NCBI RefSeq assembly: GCF_004193775.1
Contig: NC_041005.1
Span: forward strand, 64,501 to 128,500
Direction of reading: 5' to 3'
Length of the DNA stretch: 64,000 bases
Origin: Glycine soja
Taxonomy: Eukaryota; Streptophyta; Magnoliopsida; Fabales; Fabaceae
A program made the translations under genes and the position numbers. Each line of letters starts with the position of its first letter. The first letter of the stretch is position 1. The notes under the pieces are model-generated. The model made no database searches. It was not told the origin of the DNA and saw only the letters and a list, made by a program, of their open reading frames with translations. This document shows positions 24,823 to 36,579 of this stretch, piece after piece.

Positions 24823-27000
24823 CGATGTAATAACTAACTTTTTTTTGCCAATAGTAAATGCAACCAAAAAAAATACTAAATGCAAATAGAAAGGGGTCCA
24901 CGGTGGATACTCATGAATCTGAATTACGTCTGCAATAAAAATTAATAATTTTCATTTGTATTTGTAAAGAAAATCAGGTTTACATGCACGCACAATATTC
25001 TTCTGGCCAATTATTAGAATTATTTTATGATTTTAATGTCTATATATTTTTAATATAAAATACCTAATAATAAATTATCGTTTAAATTATTTTAAAATAA
25101 TTATTTTAAATATTAATAAATTTATAATGTATGATTAGTTGTAATTAGATGATTATTTAAAGTAATTTTTCATTATTAGTGCATAATTTTTTTATTTTAT
25201 TTCAAAAAATATTTTCCCTATTTCCAGAGTTTTTATTCAGCAAAAGAAAATTCCAGAGATTTTTTTAACATTATTTTCCAAAATTGATGTATGCCAGACA
25301 CTTGGAACTTTTTTCAACGAATCACTGGGAAGTGGGAACAATTAAATACAATCGTGTATTTTACGTCTCTTTTAAGCCAGGCAATGCATATTACAGTATA
25401 TAGGCTAGTGCATCCTGTACTTTCATTGCAATTCTCCATTTCAAAAAGTCCTTAGAATGTAAATATTTATTTTGGGAAGTTTTTTGAAATATAATTGGAA
25501 GTGTAAAATGCGTAGTGAAAGTATAGGAAACAAATACCCATTATATAATAATTTTCCTTTTGTTTAAAAGCTATTTTGAAATAAATTGATCAAAATGATG
25601 AAAATTGCATGATAAAACTAAAAAGCCTTCTCAGACCGTTCAGCTGAGAATGACAAGTATTTATACTTTTCGGATTGTGAATCGTCTGGTCAAAATGATC
25701 AAGACAAGAATTTGATATAGCTGTTCAAGTAGGTCCTTTTACAAACCTAATCCTAATAAACGTAGTTGCGTAATCCTTATGCAGAAATCTATTTATTAAA
25801 AGTGGCTGATATTTTTATTATTTGTAATTGTTGAAATATCAAACTTTTAATAAATAATATATTTTTTTAAATTATTATTTTTACAAATAAAATTAAAATT
25901 ATTTTTTAAATGATAATAACCTTTGTTATTAGCCTAATAATAATAAATACACAATTAGTTTTATACCATTTTACATTGATCATAACATTAACCATTATAA
26001 TAATAACAAGCCTTAATCATTATAATAAATACAACTAATTAACCCTAACCATTATCATAATAATAACATATACAAGTAATTTTACAATAAGCAACCTAAA
26101 AATATACTCTAGATCCATCCCGACCAATTGCCAACATCAAGAGCGAGATTCTATATCTTTTATTGGCTTATTGCACGCAACTACAAGTCTACAGCCTAAT
26201 AAACATCAGCCTCCCTTTGCACGCGAAAGAGATACCATACACCTTTCCTCTTGAAAAAGGCATAACTCGTTATAAAACAATTATAAACAAATAAAATCTT
26301 GAAAATTTTCAGTAACATATTTTTAACACAATTTTTTTTAAACACATCCTGTAGTATTAGTAAAAGAAATTTTAAAATTGAAAATTTAAGTAGTTGTCAC
26401 TTTACATTTAACTAGCAAGATACTTGTGCATTCACATGGATTATTCTTATTGTGACGCATGTTTAAAATACAATTGTTCATAAAATTAGATATTTTCATT
26501 GGACTAAACATAGTTCAGCTAATAAATCTCTCAAAAATGGAAAAAGATTGAGAGAGTATTCAAGGAGAAAAAATATTTTAATTATAATTACACAAATATT
26601 TAATTTAAAATATTTATAACATTATATGAGAAATTTATTATGTATAGAAAAATGAAATAAATTTAACTTTTATTAAATTTATATATTTTAAAATTTTAAA
26701 TATGAAATGATAAAATAATTTAATTTTTTACAGTTATATTGTAAATAAAAAATTATAAATTTTATAATGTTATAATTGATAACAAATATTTTAAAATGTA
26801 TAAATTAATTAAATTAGACGAAAATTATTGAAATTGATATTGCAAAATAAATCATCATTTTAAGCTCAAATAGATAATTATATTTTATTACTTAAGATGT
26901 ATTATTATAGGTGTTTAGTATTATCATCATTTCATGAGAAAAAAATGTATTAAGTTGATATCTATTAAATTGTCTAATATATTAGTTATAACAATATGTT
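23251..27000. other. Gene-poor AT-rich block
   Basis: No exon-like sequence was recognised. Apart from the (AT)n tract at 24759-24820 it is non-repetitive AT-rich DNA, with short mixed-composition islands near 23640-23960 and 26100-26260 that gave no recognisable protein. Confidence 0.45.
24759..24820. repeat. (AT)n microsatellite
   Basis: About 31 uninterrupted AT units. Confidence 0.95.
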
Positions 27001-27017
27001 ATTATAATTAAAAGATA

Positions 27018-27196
27018 ATCAAAATATTATTTAGTAATAAATATATTGATTAATTAAATTTAAATTATTGTGTATTATAAAAATATTATTTTAGAACAAA
27101 TATATTAATTATTTAAATTTAAATTATTGTGTAGTATAAAAATATTATTTTCTAACAAATATATTAATTAATTATATTTAAATTAATATTTAGTAT
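27018..27196. repeat. 59-bp AT-rich tandem repeat, three copies
   Basis: Units start at about 27020, 27079 and 27137. Each reads AAAATATTATTTT, then ACAAATATATTAATTAATT and AAATTTAAATTATTGTG with few changes, ending in TAGTAT. Diverged relatives occur nearby at about 27530-27620, 27860-27940 and 28015-28140. Confidence 0.75.
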
Positions 27197-27481
27197 AAAA
27201 AATTTAACTTCATTGTATAAATATTATTTATAATATACTCATCTATAAAATTATTTTATACCATTTTTTAGTAAAAATAAAGTTTATAAGATTTATCTCC
27301 TCTAAATAAAATAAGACATCTCATGTGAATAATACTTGTGATCCATTAAATAAACTAAAAGTAATTTAATTATTATTATATTATTAATAAAGTAATTTAA
27401 AACTATCTTGTAATGAAAATATATATTATAAATTAGTTTTAATTTTTATTTGATATTCACGTAAAAAATATCATTGTTATA

Positions 27482-28145
27482 TAAATATTAACCAACCAAA
27501 TTTTAGTATATGTAGTTATTAAACATAGAGTCAAAATAATATTTTATAAAAAATATATTAACTAATTAGATCTAAATTAATGTTTAGTATAAAAAATTCA
27601 ACTTCATGACATAAATATTATTCAACAAAAATATTATTTTATAAATTTATTTTAACTTATATTAAATGACTTATTATAAAAAGACTATAGGATTTAAAAG
27701 TAAAAGAAAAGTTTAGTCTTAATGAAATTGTGTTAAATATTTAGAGAAAGAGATTGTTAATTGAACTGAAAGCAAGATTGTCTCCTCTAATTGATACTTA
27801 TTATTTTTATCATTAAAAAAATTAAAATTAACTTAATTTATGACATTACTTATCAATTATTTAACATAAAGTCAAAATATTATTTTGCAGTAAATATATT
27901 AACTAATTATATTTAAATTAATTTTTAGGAAAAAAAATATAATTAATATGATAACTTAATATATTTATTATGTATTTAAGTAAAAAAAATGAACATTATT
28001 AGATAAATATTAATCAACCCAATTTTAGTATATAAAATTATTAAACATAGAGCCAAAATAATATTTAATAAATATATCCACTATTTAGATTTTAATTAAT
28101 GTTCAATTTAAAAATTTGAACTTCATAATATAATTATTATTCTTA
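27482..28145. repeat. Dispersed direct repeats related to the 59-bp unit
   Basis: A longer unit of about 130 bp beginning ATAAATATTAACCAACC and continuing TTTTAGTATAT, then TTAAACATAGAGTCAAAATAAT is present at about 27482-27620 and again at 28000-28145. A third partial copy is at about 27840-27940. Confidence 0.6.
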
Positions 28146-28500
28146 TAAAAAGATAAAAATTTAAAAGAAAGAAAAATATAATAAAAACAAAAGAAAAAAA
28201 TATAAGAATGTAAAAATAAAAAATATATAAAAACAAAGAAATAAGAGAGAAGGATAAAAAATATAGAGAGAGAGAGAAAAAAAAAGGAAAGATGGTGCAG
28301 GAGAGAGAAATGAAAAAAAAAAGAAAAGAAAAGAAAAGAAAAGAAGAAGAAGGAAACAGGAGAGGGGAGAGAAAAAAACAAGAAAAAGAAAGGGAAATTG
28401 AAGGGAGCGGACTGCGGGAGAGGGAAAAAAAATGGAGACAGGAATGGGAAGTTAGGGAGAGGGAGCATGGGAGAGGGAGCATGGGAGAGTGAGGGTGTGA
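28142..28500. repeat. Polypurine (A/G) tract of about 350 bp
   Basis: The plus strand is nearly all A and G, changing from AAAAT-rich on the left to GGGAGAGG-rich on the right. It includes an AAAAG run (28314-28340) and a duplicated GGGAGAGGGAGCAT. The antisense frames it opens (28103-28582, 28123-28482) are only F/S/L/P runs and are not genes. Confidence 0.85.
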
Positions 28501-30299
28501 CAGGTAGACTTAGGGGTTTATAAGTATCTCTTAATAATTTTATAATTTTTAATAAATTTAAACCAATAATTAAATATATCAAAAATATATCATTAATAAT
28601 TCTCTAAAATTACATAGGAACTGAAATCATAATTTATAATATTTATAGTGACTAAAATTATAATCCTATAAATTATAATAAACCCTTATATTATGAATTT
28701 GAATTCTCAAAATGATAAATATAACAACATTTTTTTATTATAATCTCTCTCATATAATACATAATTTTTCAATTTATTTATTATTTATAATTTTTAAAAT
28801 TTTCAAATTATTAACTATTTTTAAATTTTCTTTAGAGATTAATATTTCTTGTTTTTCTTAAATCTTAACTTTAATTACTTTTATTTTTATGCTATGTTCT
28901 TACTCATATCTCAGTTTCTTTTTTTTACTTCCATATCTCAGTTACTTAGTCTTGTATACTTCTAATTTCATTCATTTTTTTATTATAAAAAAACACTATT
29001 TTTATCTTAAATTTAAGCTACTTATTTATTACGACATGTTATGCATGTCCTCTCATAATTATAAATATTTGTATTCCAATTTATATTTTTTATTTTTATT
29101 TCAATTAAACAATACATTGACAATAAAATAATATTTATCAATTAGTTAGTTTTTCGTTAAAAAAATTATCAATTAGTTTATATAATTTTCAAAATATATA
29201 GTTTAAAACATAAGTTAGACAGAAGAAAAAAGTTGTTTAAAAAAACTTCTTTATGAATATCACTAATTACAACCATTGAATTATATGATATTATTTTTTT
29301 TGGTTATAAGTTATCACATGTATTTCCAATCTACTTAATTAATAATGAATCTACTCGCAATGCTTGGTTACCATTAATCCAAGAAAATTTTATATATGAG
29401 AATTAAACATAGATTTTTGCCATTAAAAATATTTGACTACCACTCATTCAAGAAAAGTTTGCACGAGAATCAAACATATATTTTTTTTATTAAATAGATT
29501 ATTCTAACTCACGTGAACGCAACAAGATTTTATACGACTGCATTAACCCTTTAGGTTTCACATGATACCATCTTGTTGATCACAAATGTCAAATTTTAAA
29601 TGAATTAAACGTTCATAAATATAAAATCTTATAGTCAGTATTTGCTTTTATTTTAAAAAGTATAATATTTTGAGATCATACAAACTAATACAATATATCT
29701 CATGTCTAGTATGGATATTAGGTTTACAATTTACACTTCTTTAATATTATTATGAAATTTAATATATTTATTTTTTGTTTTATAATTTTACAAAGATGTG
29801 TTAGTAAAGATGTATTTAAATATACAGATTTGACTTAAAATTAGTATTTTGCTAGACAAAAATGCCCAAAACAACAACCCGTTAGATACTTTCTGTTCTA
29901 CTTCTAACCTTACAAAATATTAGCATCAAGTTAACAAAAAAGCAAGTATTTCGTGCCAAAAGAAAATATATAAAAATAAAAATACGATTGAAATGAGCCA
30001 ACCTAACCTATAACTTTTTAATTCCCCTTGCAATAATTGTTTACTTACGCAAGATCTGAACGTGGATATCGCTGGCATTCAAGCGCTAAGCCTAACATCA
30101 TTTTAAGAAAACAGAGAATGTTAACTTCTGATTATCTGCAACTGCAATGCAAGGATGAGCACAAGGTATCCAAACTGTAATCGCCGTTTTTTGATTTTCG
30201 TGAACAAGGAGGTGCTAGATACTTTCTTAGTAAACTAAGCACAATAATCAAAATGTTTTCTCTGTCTGAGGAAATTTACAGCAGCCCAAATGGGGAAGA
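28501..30299. other. AT-rich intergenic DNA downstream of the unknown minus-strand gene
   Basis: No gene was recognised. The 3' UTR and polyadenylation site of the 30300-31792 gene probably lie at its right end. Open frames here are AT-driven. Confidence 0.5.
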
Positions 30300-31792
30300 T
30301 CATGATAATGTCTTCAACTTGTCTGAACATTCGTCATAATCTGCGGGTGCTTTGAAGTTTTTCACTGATTTACCCAAGACATTTAAAACAGCAACACGCT
30401 GCAATTCTTTAGCTGTCGTCATGGTAAATATGTGACAAAAAAATTATCAGCTTCTTGTTTTCTCAAAATATACGTGTTTGCTAAAACTAAAACACAAATT
30501 GTTGCTGAAAATATTTTCATAGATATAGATGCATGTACGCAGGTTGGGGATGCTGACAGCTACAATTCTAACAAAATGTAAATATATCATTTCCATATTC
30601 CCCCATACAGACTCGTGACGATAAGGATGATATGCCAATTGTAGTGTTGAAGCTCTTTCTTTTTTTTTTTTTTATAAAAAAAACATGAATATGAGAAAAG
30701 AAAAAAAATGTTAAAGTTCTGACGGTATAAAATATAGCTGGAAGCAAGATAGGGAGGAGAAGAATAAACTATAAAGCATTAAGTTAATAGAGATAACAAA
30801 CTGATAAGCGTAAACAAGTAATGGAATGTATCAACTCTAACTCATGATGATAAGAAAGGAAACATGCACAACAACAATTTCATTACCTTCCTCTAACGAA
30901 AGCTGAATTGATCTCTTCTCTAACTCAACAGCATGTTTGCTAAGTTCAACTGAGGACAGGGAGTGAAGCACTGCCAAAGGATGATATCAGCTATATAAAA
31001 TATCAAGAATTTCATAAGAAAGCATTTGAAGGATTATTTTATGGTTCCTGGACATACTTTGGATATATTCCTCTCGATCTGATTGGTCCAATTTCCTCAA
31101 AAACATCTGCAATTGTTGGTATCGCTCGTCCCAGTGCAAATTTTTTAATCCCTTTGGATTACCAATAGTAGTTGGGCCAGAAGAAGCTGTCACATAATTG
31201 GACTCAACTGGTGCTAATTTCTTGGCAGATTTCCCAAGAGAAATAGGAACTGAAGGCTTTCCAGATGAGTTCATTGAAGAAGCCATAGGAAAAGGTGCAA
31301 ATGCTGGGAAGCAAGAAGCCTTAGGTTCCTTTAACTGAGGTGGCTCCTTTATCTGAGATTTTGGTTGAGCAGTCTCCTCTTCACAACAAAGTTGCCTAGA
31401 ATGTGAACAATAAGCATTAATACTTGGATTTTCATAAGCAATGCCCTTGCTCAATTCTGCTTCTGATTTTCTACGGACATACACAAGATGTCCATTTGCA
31501 GCATTATTGCTTGGAGATTGTTGGAGCTGGTGATTCAATGGGTAGTCAGACAAGGGTCTCTTGGTGCCAGAAACTCTATTAGAATCAGTACCAGGATCCT
31601 TATCCTTTAAAAATGAAGAGCTTCCAACAGAGGTTGGCACCATGATTTTATTATCATTTTGCAGATCTCTCAATGCTGTCTTCACAGCAACAGTCAGTTG
31701 TTTATCACGATTAGGCAAGTCCATTTTACAATTGCCCAGACTATACTCACAAAATTTAGAATCTATACCTTGTTGAATCATCTCCAGCTGTC
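30300..31792 (-). CDS. Conserved plant protein of unknown function (3' exons)
   Basis: Three exons, 31792-31058, 30970-30887 and 30412-30300, join in phase on the minus strand and end in TGA. The first ATG in the largest exon (31781) would give 306 residues. The true 5' end could instead lie in an unseen upstream exon, because the exon opens in phase 1. The N-terminal two thirds is polar and Ser/Pro-rich, with the motif HLVYVRRKSEAEL. The C-terminal third is highly charged and helical: WDERYQQLQMFLRKLDQSD, YIQMLHSLSSVELSKHAVEL, RSIQLSLEEAKELQRVAVLN, and VLGKSVKNF. I recall this C-terminal signature from plant proteins annotated only as uncharacterised. No catalytic motif, signal peptide or membrane segment is visible. 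The splice junctions rebuild the conserved wording exactly, which supports a functional gene. Confidence 0.75.
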
Positions 31793-31859
31793 CTGAAAAA
31801 CATGATATTAGGTTGCAAAGGAAACATGATGTTTCTGGAAACAAGTCCCCATTTGTCAA

Positions 31860-33124
31860 TTTTCAAGATAAACCACATGCTCTGCAATCGTCAAACAAGG
31901 AGTCACCTAACTTGTACTCTAGATATTGATGTTCAGGCGTCAAGTCTGAATATCATATGTATGAGTAAAGAAAGGCTTAAGGTTTTTTAAGTCACTAAAT
32001 GTCTAAATTTGAAGAACACCAGAACCGGTGTTGACAGGGAAATCGTTTGATGATGAAGAGAGAGACAAGAGGATGAAACTTGAGACTACTGAAATCAGAA
32101 AGGAAAAAATTTATCTGGTGTTAAATTATGAAGAAAGAGGGGACACAACAGAGATCAGATCAATCTTTTGAAAACTCTACAGCGGATGCCCCTATGGACA
32201 TTGCTCAAGATGAATGGTACAGCTCTTATAACAGTTTGAAATTTGGAGATTGGATGTAAAAGAGAAAAGGAAAAACACCCCACTAGTAGGTCTTTGGATC
32301 ATTGTTATATAAAATTAACCTTATACTCCTATTTATTCTAATATAGGACATGTACAAGTGTAATACAAACCTGTTGTCACACTTCAACCTAATGGAGTGG
32401 GTGAAATAGAGCATGGGCACTTCATGGGCCCAAACTCGTATCATTTCATAATTCATATGAAAGTTCTTAAATATTTTTGGGAGGATGCTGTCACTACATA
32501 CACTGTATTTCTGTACTTCTGTTTTCTTTCCAGCTAGACATATCTTCCCAATCTCCCTTGGAAATTGGAACATTTGGTTGCACATCCCCCCAGTTTTCCA
32601 TTTTCAAAAGTGTTATTCTCCCGATATAGGTTGGCAGCTTCTGTTTTTATACAAAGCTATCTTCAAGTCTGCATACAAGTCATTTCTAATGATAATAAAT
32701 TTCTCTTTCATACAATCCCCTTTAATATCCAAGTTTCCTTCTGGTTTTTTCCAGGGGACAATTATTTCAGATAGGCAAACAAGGCCTAAATCTACTGCGG
32801 AAAAAAGTTCCTCTAAAGTGAATTGTCTCTGAATTGATCAAGTGAGGGTGTATCCACCCTTGACTTTTAATGTGTTAAAAGTAGGATGCACTTTAATTTA
32901 ATGTAAAAGAAGGGTTAATACAATCTTAACTTGCTACTTTAGAGGAGCCTTGTCCTTCAACTATATCTCTCTAGTTTGAAGCCAAGAGCAAATGGAAGTT
33001 TTGTTTTTCTTCTGTGATTTATTAAAACTGATGTTCCATGTGTGTTTCATTTACTCACTTAATTGAGGGATACATGTACCCTTTATCTTAAAAGAAAAAA
33101 TTGAGCATATATGATGTACGTTAG
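31860..33124. other. Probable 5' intron/upstream region of the unknown gene
   Basis: No further exon of the 30300-31792 gene could be fixed. An acceptor-like sequence sits just above 31792. The frame that continues to 31859 starts at TTG and is intronic. Nothing else is recognisable. Confidence 0.35.
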
Positions 33125-33539
33125 TGATAGGGATGTGGGTATTATAGGGTGCCTAAGTCTTGCATCGAATAGTATAGGATGCTCAATTAAGTACCTAAGT
33201 GAATTTGATCTCCCCTTTTACAGCTAGCTTTTAAGAGAGGGTTCCCCAAGTGCTTGGGTGCATATCAATTCCTATCAGAGCTGATTGCCGACGTCTTAGA
33301 AAGTGCTAACTATGAAGGAACTGACTAGAAAGGAGGAGTGAAGCATTTGTAGAGTGCAGCCACTAGGACATCAACTCTCAAGGGTGGTACCATGATAGGG
33401 ACTTGTGTATTATGGGGTGCCTAAGCCCCACATCAAGTAGTATGATAGGATGCTTGGTGGAGTACTTAAGTGGCTTGGTTGTTCCCTCTTGTCAACTAAC
33501 TTTTAAGGGAGGGTTCTCCAAGTGCTTGAGCGCTTATCA
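33125..33539 (+). mobile_element. Complete TRIM retroelement (415 bp)
   Basis: There are two direct LTRs, 33125-33267 and 33393-33539, about 80% alike by eye. Each starts TGATAGGGA and ends TATCA, so each LTR is bounded by the inverted 5-mer TGATA/TATCA. Both carry GGTGCCTAAG and TTTTAAG-GAGGGTTC. A primer binding site CCTATCAGAGCTGATTGCC follows the first LTR at 33271. The internal 125 bp does not code. Flanking 5-mers GTTAG and ATTAG differ at one base and look like the target duplication. This is the standard layout of terminal-repeat retrotransposons in miniature, moved by another element's proteins. Confidence 0.85.
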
Positions 33540-33769
33540 ATTAGCTCTAGCAAACAAAAGCTAAGAATTGTTGTGATAAAATAAATAGGAGGATGGACCT
33601 ACTGTAATTGGAAGATAAAGAACTAATTTATTTTCTTATTTGTGTTGGTCTGAAATTGATATTGTTTACACTCACAAGTTACTGTACAGATTTTCTTCTT
33701 CTTTCAAGCTAACAAATTTCGGCATAGTTGGTCATCATGTTTCTTCCTTTTGTGTATCTTATTATCAAA

Positions 33770-34125
33770 CTGTTTTATATAGTGATTGATTGGAGGGAAT
33801 CGGAGGGAAGGGGAGGGATTTTTTTGAGCTTTTGTTGTTTGGTTCAATTTTTAGGATGGGAGGGGAGCAAAATCCCTCATCTAATTTTTTCTCCCCTCCA
33901 ATATTGGGGGGATTTGGAGGGGACTGAGGAGGGGAAGGGAATTTAAAACATTTAAACTGAAATGACTAAAATATGTATGTTTTAAAATTTAAAATTATAA
34001 GGATACAAAAGTAAATTTATTTTTAGAACCCCTCCCCTCGCCTCCTCTCCTCTCAACCAAATATATTGTCTAACCGAAATCCCTCCCCTCCCTTCCCTTC
34101 CCCTCCTTTGAGCCAAACAGTTTAT
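33770..34125. mobile_element. MITE with G-rich terminal inverted repeats
   Basis: The left end begins ACTGTTTTATATAG and then a GGAGGG-rich tract. The right end, read on the minus strand, begins ACTGTTTGGCTCAAAGGAGG and continues GGAAGGGAAGGGAGGGGAGG. The AT-rich centre does not code. It resembles a common legume MITE family. The target duplication was not resolved. Confidence 0.6.
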
Positions 34126-34129
34126 TAAT

Positions 34130-36126
34130 GTAAGAGTTAATATCACTAAAAAAAGTCAGAATTATTGGAGTGCTAGCAAGGCACTCAAAAATACACGTCT
34201 TCTAACACACTCTCTATAATTGATTAAAATTTATTGAAAACTACAAAATCATAAGACTCTTTAAATGAAAGATGTGACCCACACAATTTAGTGAATTCTA
34301 ATAAATTTTGGCCAATAGTAGATAATGTTCAAAGGAGTGTGTAGCTAGAATTTCTCTGAGTAAATATGCATTTGCTTTATTAAAAATAAAAGTAATCATG
34401 AAAATTCCCCACACTTCTAAGGAGTAGATGCATGCTAGTTTTAGATTAACAGAATCCAAAATAGCAATCCAGAAGTAGACCAATCATACTGCTCAGACAA
34501 AGTAACCAGGCATGGGGAATAGGGAGATAAGCTCTGTATTCTGTAAACTATACAAGTCTCAAAAGATGATTACTAATGGGGTCAATTATAGTTAAATGTT
34601 GGGTTTCTGTTTGGGCTTATTGCATATATGATTACTATTTATGCCAGCTATAGTTGTTTTTATTTAGGGTTCCTGCGCCATATGAACTATGAAGTGGTTT
34701 TTTTGGCTGCGACAGGAGTATTGAGATTTTATCTAATTTATTTATATTTTAACTTGTATGTTGCCTGGTTTGGCTGTGGAAACCCTAGGCCTACATCCCA
34801 AGAGCAGATCCATCCAATCAATACTGAGGAACCGAAGCTTAATCACGAAATCAAAATGCTTACAGTTTGAGGAATTTCTCCGATTAAACGCGCTCGATTC
34901 CCAGATAAAGCAAGCATTCATTGACATGTAATGTAATTTATTATTTCTATCCTGAGTATTATAGTGATTCTTTGTTACTTCCATCTATCTCCATAAAAAT
35001 AGTAATAGTTTCTGTCAATGTTAAAGAGGAATCTCATCCCAATGTATCACCAAAAAACACATTTAGCCAAAAGCAATAGGAGTTTTTGAAGTAAAAAATG
35101 TTAAAGAGAGAGAGAGAGAGGACCTGAGAGAGAGAGAGAAGTCTAGAACATGATCGGTGGAGGTGACTGTGACGGCGAGGATGAGCGAGGCGAGTGAACG
35201 GAAGGAAAAGTTTAGAGCGAGTTGACCTCCGTCACTGCTCCTCCCGTCCCATCAGTACTTCTACTTAAATATCCAATCAACATTATTTACCTATCTCCTA
35301 GTCCCAAATCAACAAGTTTTGGGTGGAAAACTTTAAGAAGATTCTTATAAAATAAAAGTCAAATTTTAAAATTACTATAGTTTTTGTTGCAGTTTCATTA
35401 ACTATTAACATTGATCATGTAATTCATTCACCAAAAAAACACATTAATCATTTACTATTCTTCTTAATTTGAATACTATTTCTTTTTCCATTTTTTTTTT
35501 GGGCAGAGGACCTTCAATTAATCGATTGCATGAGAAAGAAAAACAAAACTTATTAAGAATACTATTGTATGGTCAGACCATATATACATGGAATAATGTA
35601 ATGTAATAAATGAAAAGAATATTATCTAAATAAAGCCACACACGTGGGGAGATGATTTTTTTTTCTTCTTAAATGACACTCTACTTTAGATAAATATTAG
35701 TCTCAAGACTTTTAATTATAGGATATATTGTTGTCAATAAAAAAAAAACACACACATTTGTTTATACTCATAATTCTTTTTTCTTTTTATACGTGGTTAA
35801 ATTGAAATTTTATTCTTAACAAATAAAAATTATAATTGTGATCCTCCTTTAGTTTTTTATTTTAATTTTGGCCTTTTTTTTTATTAAAATTCACAATTTT
35901 AGTTCAGTTATCAATTTTGTATGTTTTTTATATTTTAATTAATTAAATGAGAGAACTTGAATAAATATGTTAAATTTAAGATTTAATTGGATGAATTTTA
36001 AAATAAATGTATGTAAAATAAAAAATATATCAAAATTATGAATTTTTAAAATGTAAAGACTATAATTGAAAGAGAAAAAAACAAGAATCTAAGAATTTAA
36101 GGGGAATCAAAATTACAATCTATCTT

Positions 36127-36129
<3 letters not shown>
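34130..36129. other. Intergenic DNA with a GC-richer island at 35100-35240
   Basis: The 35100-35240 segment has GA repeats and higher GC. Read on the minus strand it resembles a CT-rich 5' leader, and could be the promoter/leader of the 30300-31792 gene. Near 34870-34930 a minus-strand stretch ends in a GTAAGC donor-like site. Neither could be joined to the known exons in phase. From 35.3 to 36.1 kb it is AT-rich with nothing recognised. Confidence 0.35.

Positions 36130-36208
<79 letters not shown>
36130..36208. repeat. (TA)n microsatellite
   Basis: A 79-bp TA run directly left of the LINE fragment. It causes an Ile-Tyr repeat frame on the minus strand. Confidence 0.95.
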
Positions 36209-36209
<1 letters not shown>

Positions 36210-36244
36210 CTTGATAGCTTATAATTTCTTTTGGGTGTTTTGAA

Positions 36245-36575
36245 AAGCTCCAGTACAGTCCAGCTGTTTGTCTTCATTGTGATAGAGGTCTGGAGCAAAC
36301 TTGGCATATCTTCTTCGGATGTGAGGTAGGTGAAAAATGTTGGCAACATGTTTTGAGGAGGCTTGTTTCTCGATCTTAACCTCCTCAAATGCTGACTCCC
36401 AGGCAATATTTGCGATGATTCTTTGGAGTCTCTGGAATTTCATCCATTATTACTAGAGCAGCAACTCATTTTCTCTAGCAATCGCATGATAGAAGAAGCT
36501 CAGAGTAACTTATCATGGAAGCTACCTCCAGCGGGTAACTTAAGTTTAATGTTAATGTTAGGTTGCATATGACAG
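36245..36575 (+). pseudogene. LINE (non-LTR retrotransposon) fragment, zinc-binding domain
   Basis: The plus frame reads SPAVCLHCDRGLEQTWHIFF, then GCEVGEKCWQHV. This is the C-x2-C...H-I-F-F-x-C...W pattern of the zinc-binding domain that follows reverse transcriptase in plant LINEs. Downstream, WKLPPAGNL resembles the linker before the RNase H domain. Several stops and a frameshift follow, so the copy is dead. The rest of the element is absent. Confidence 0.7.
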
Positions 36576-36579
36576 AACA

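Noticed and set aside
28103..28582. Antisense frames of Phe/Ser/Leu/Pro
   Set aside because: Produced by the polypurine tract; low complexity and no splice or start context.
31793..31859. N-terminal extension of the unknown gene to 31859
   Set aside because: It begins at TTG and runs through a clear intron acceptor (TTTTTCAG) at 31793.
34742..34984. Possible first exon of the 30300-31792 gene
   Set aside because: There is a donor-like GTAAGC site, but the phases do not join to the exon at 31792 without a stop or an unseen exon.
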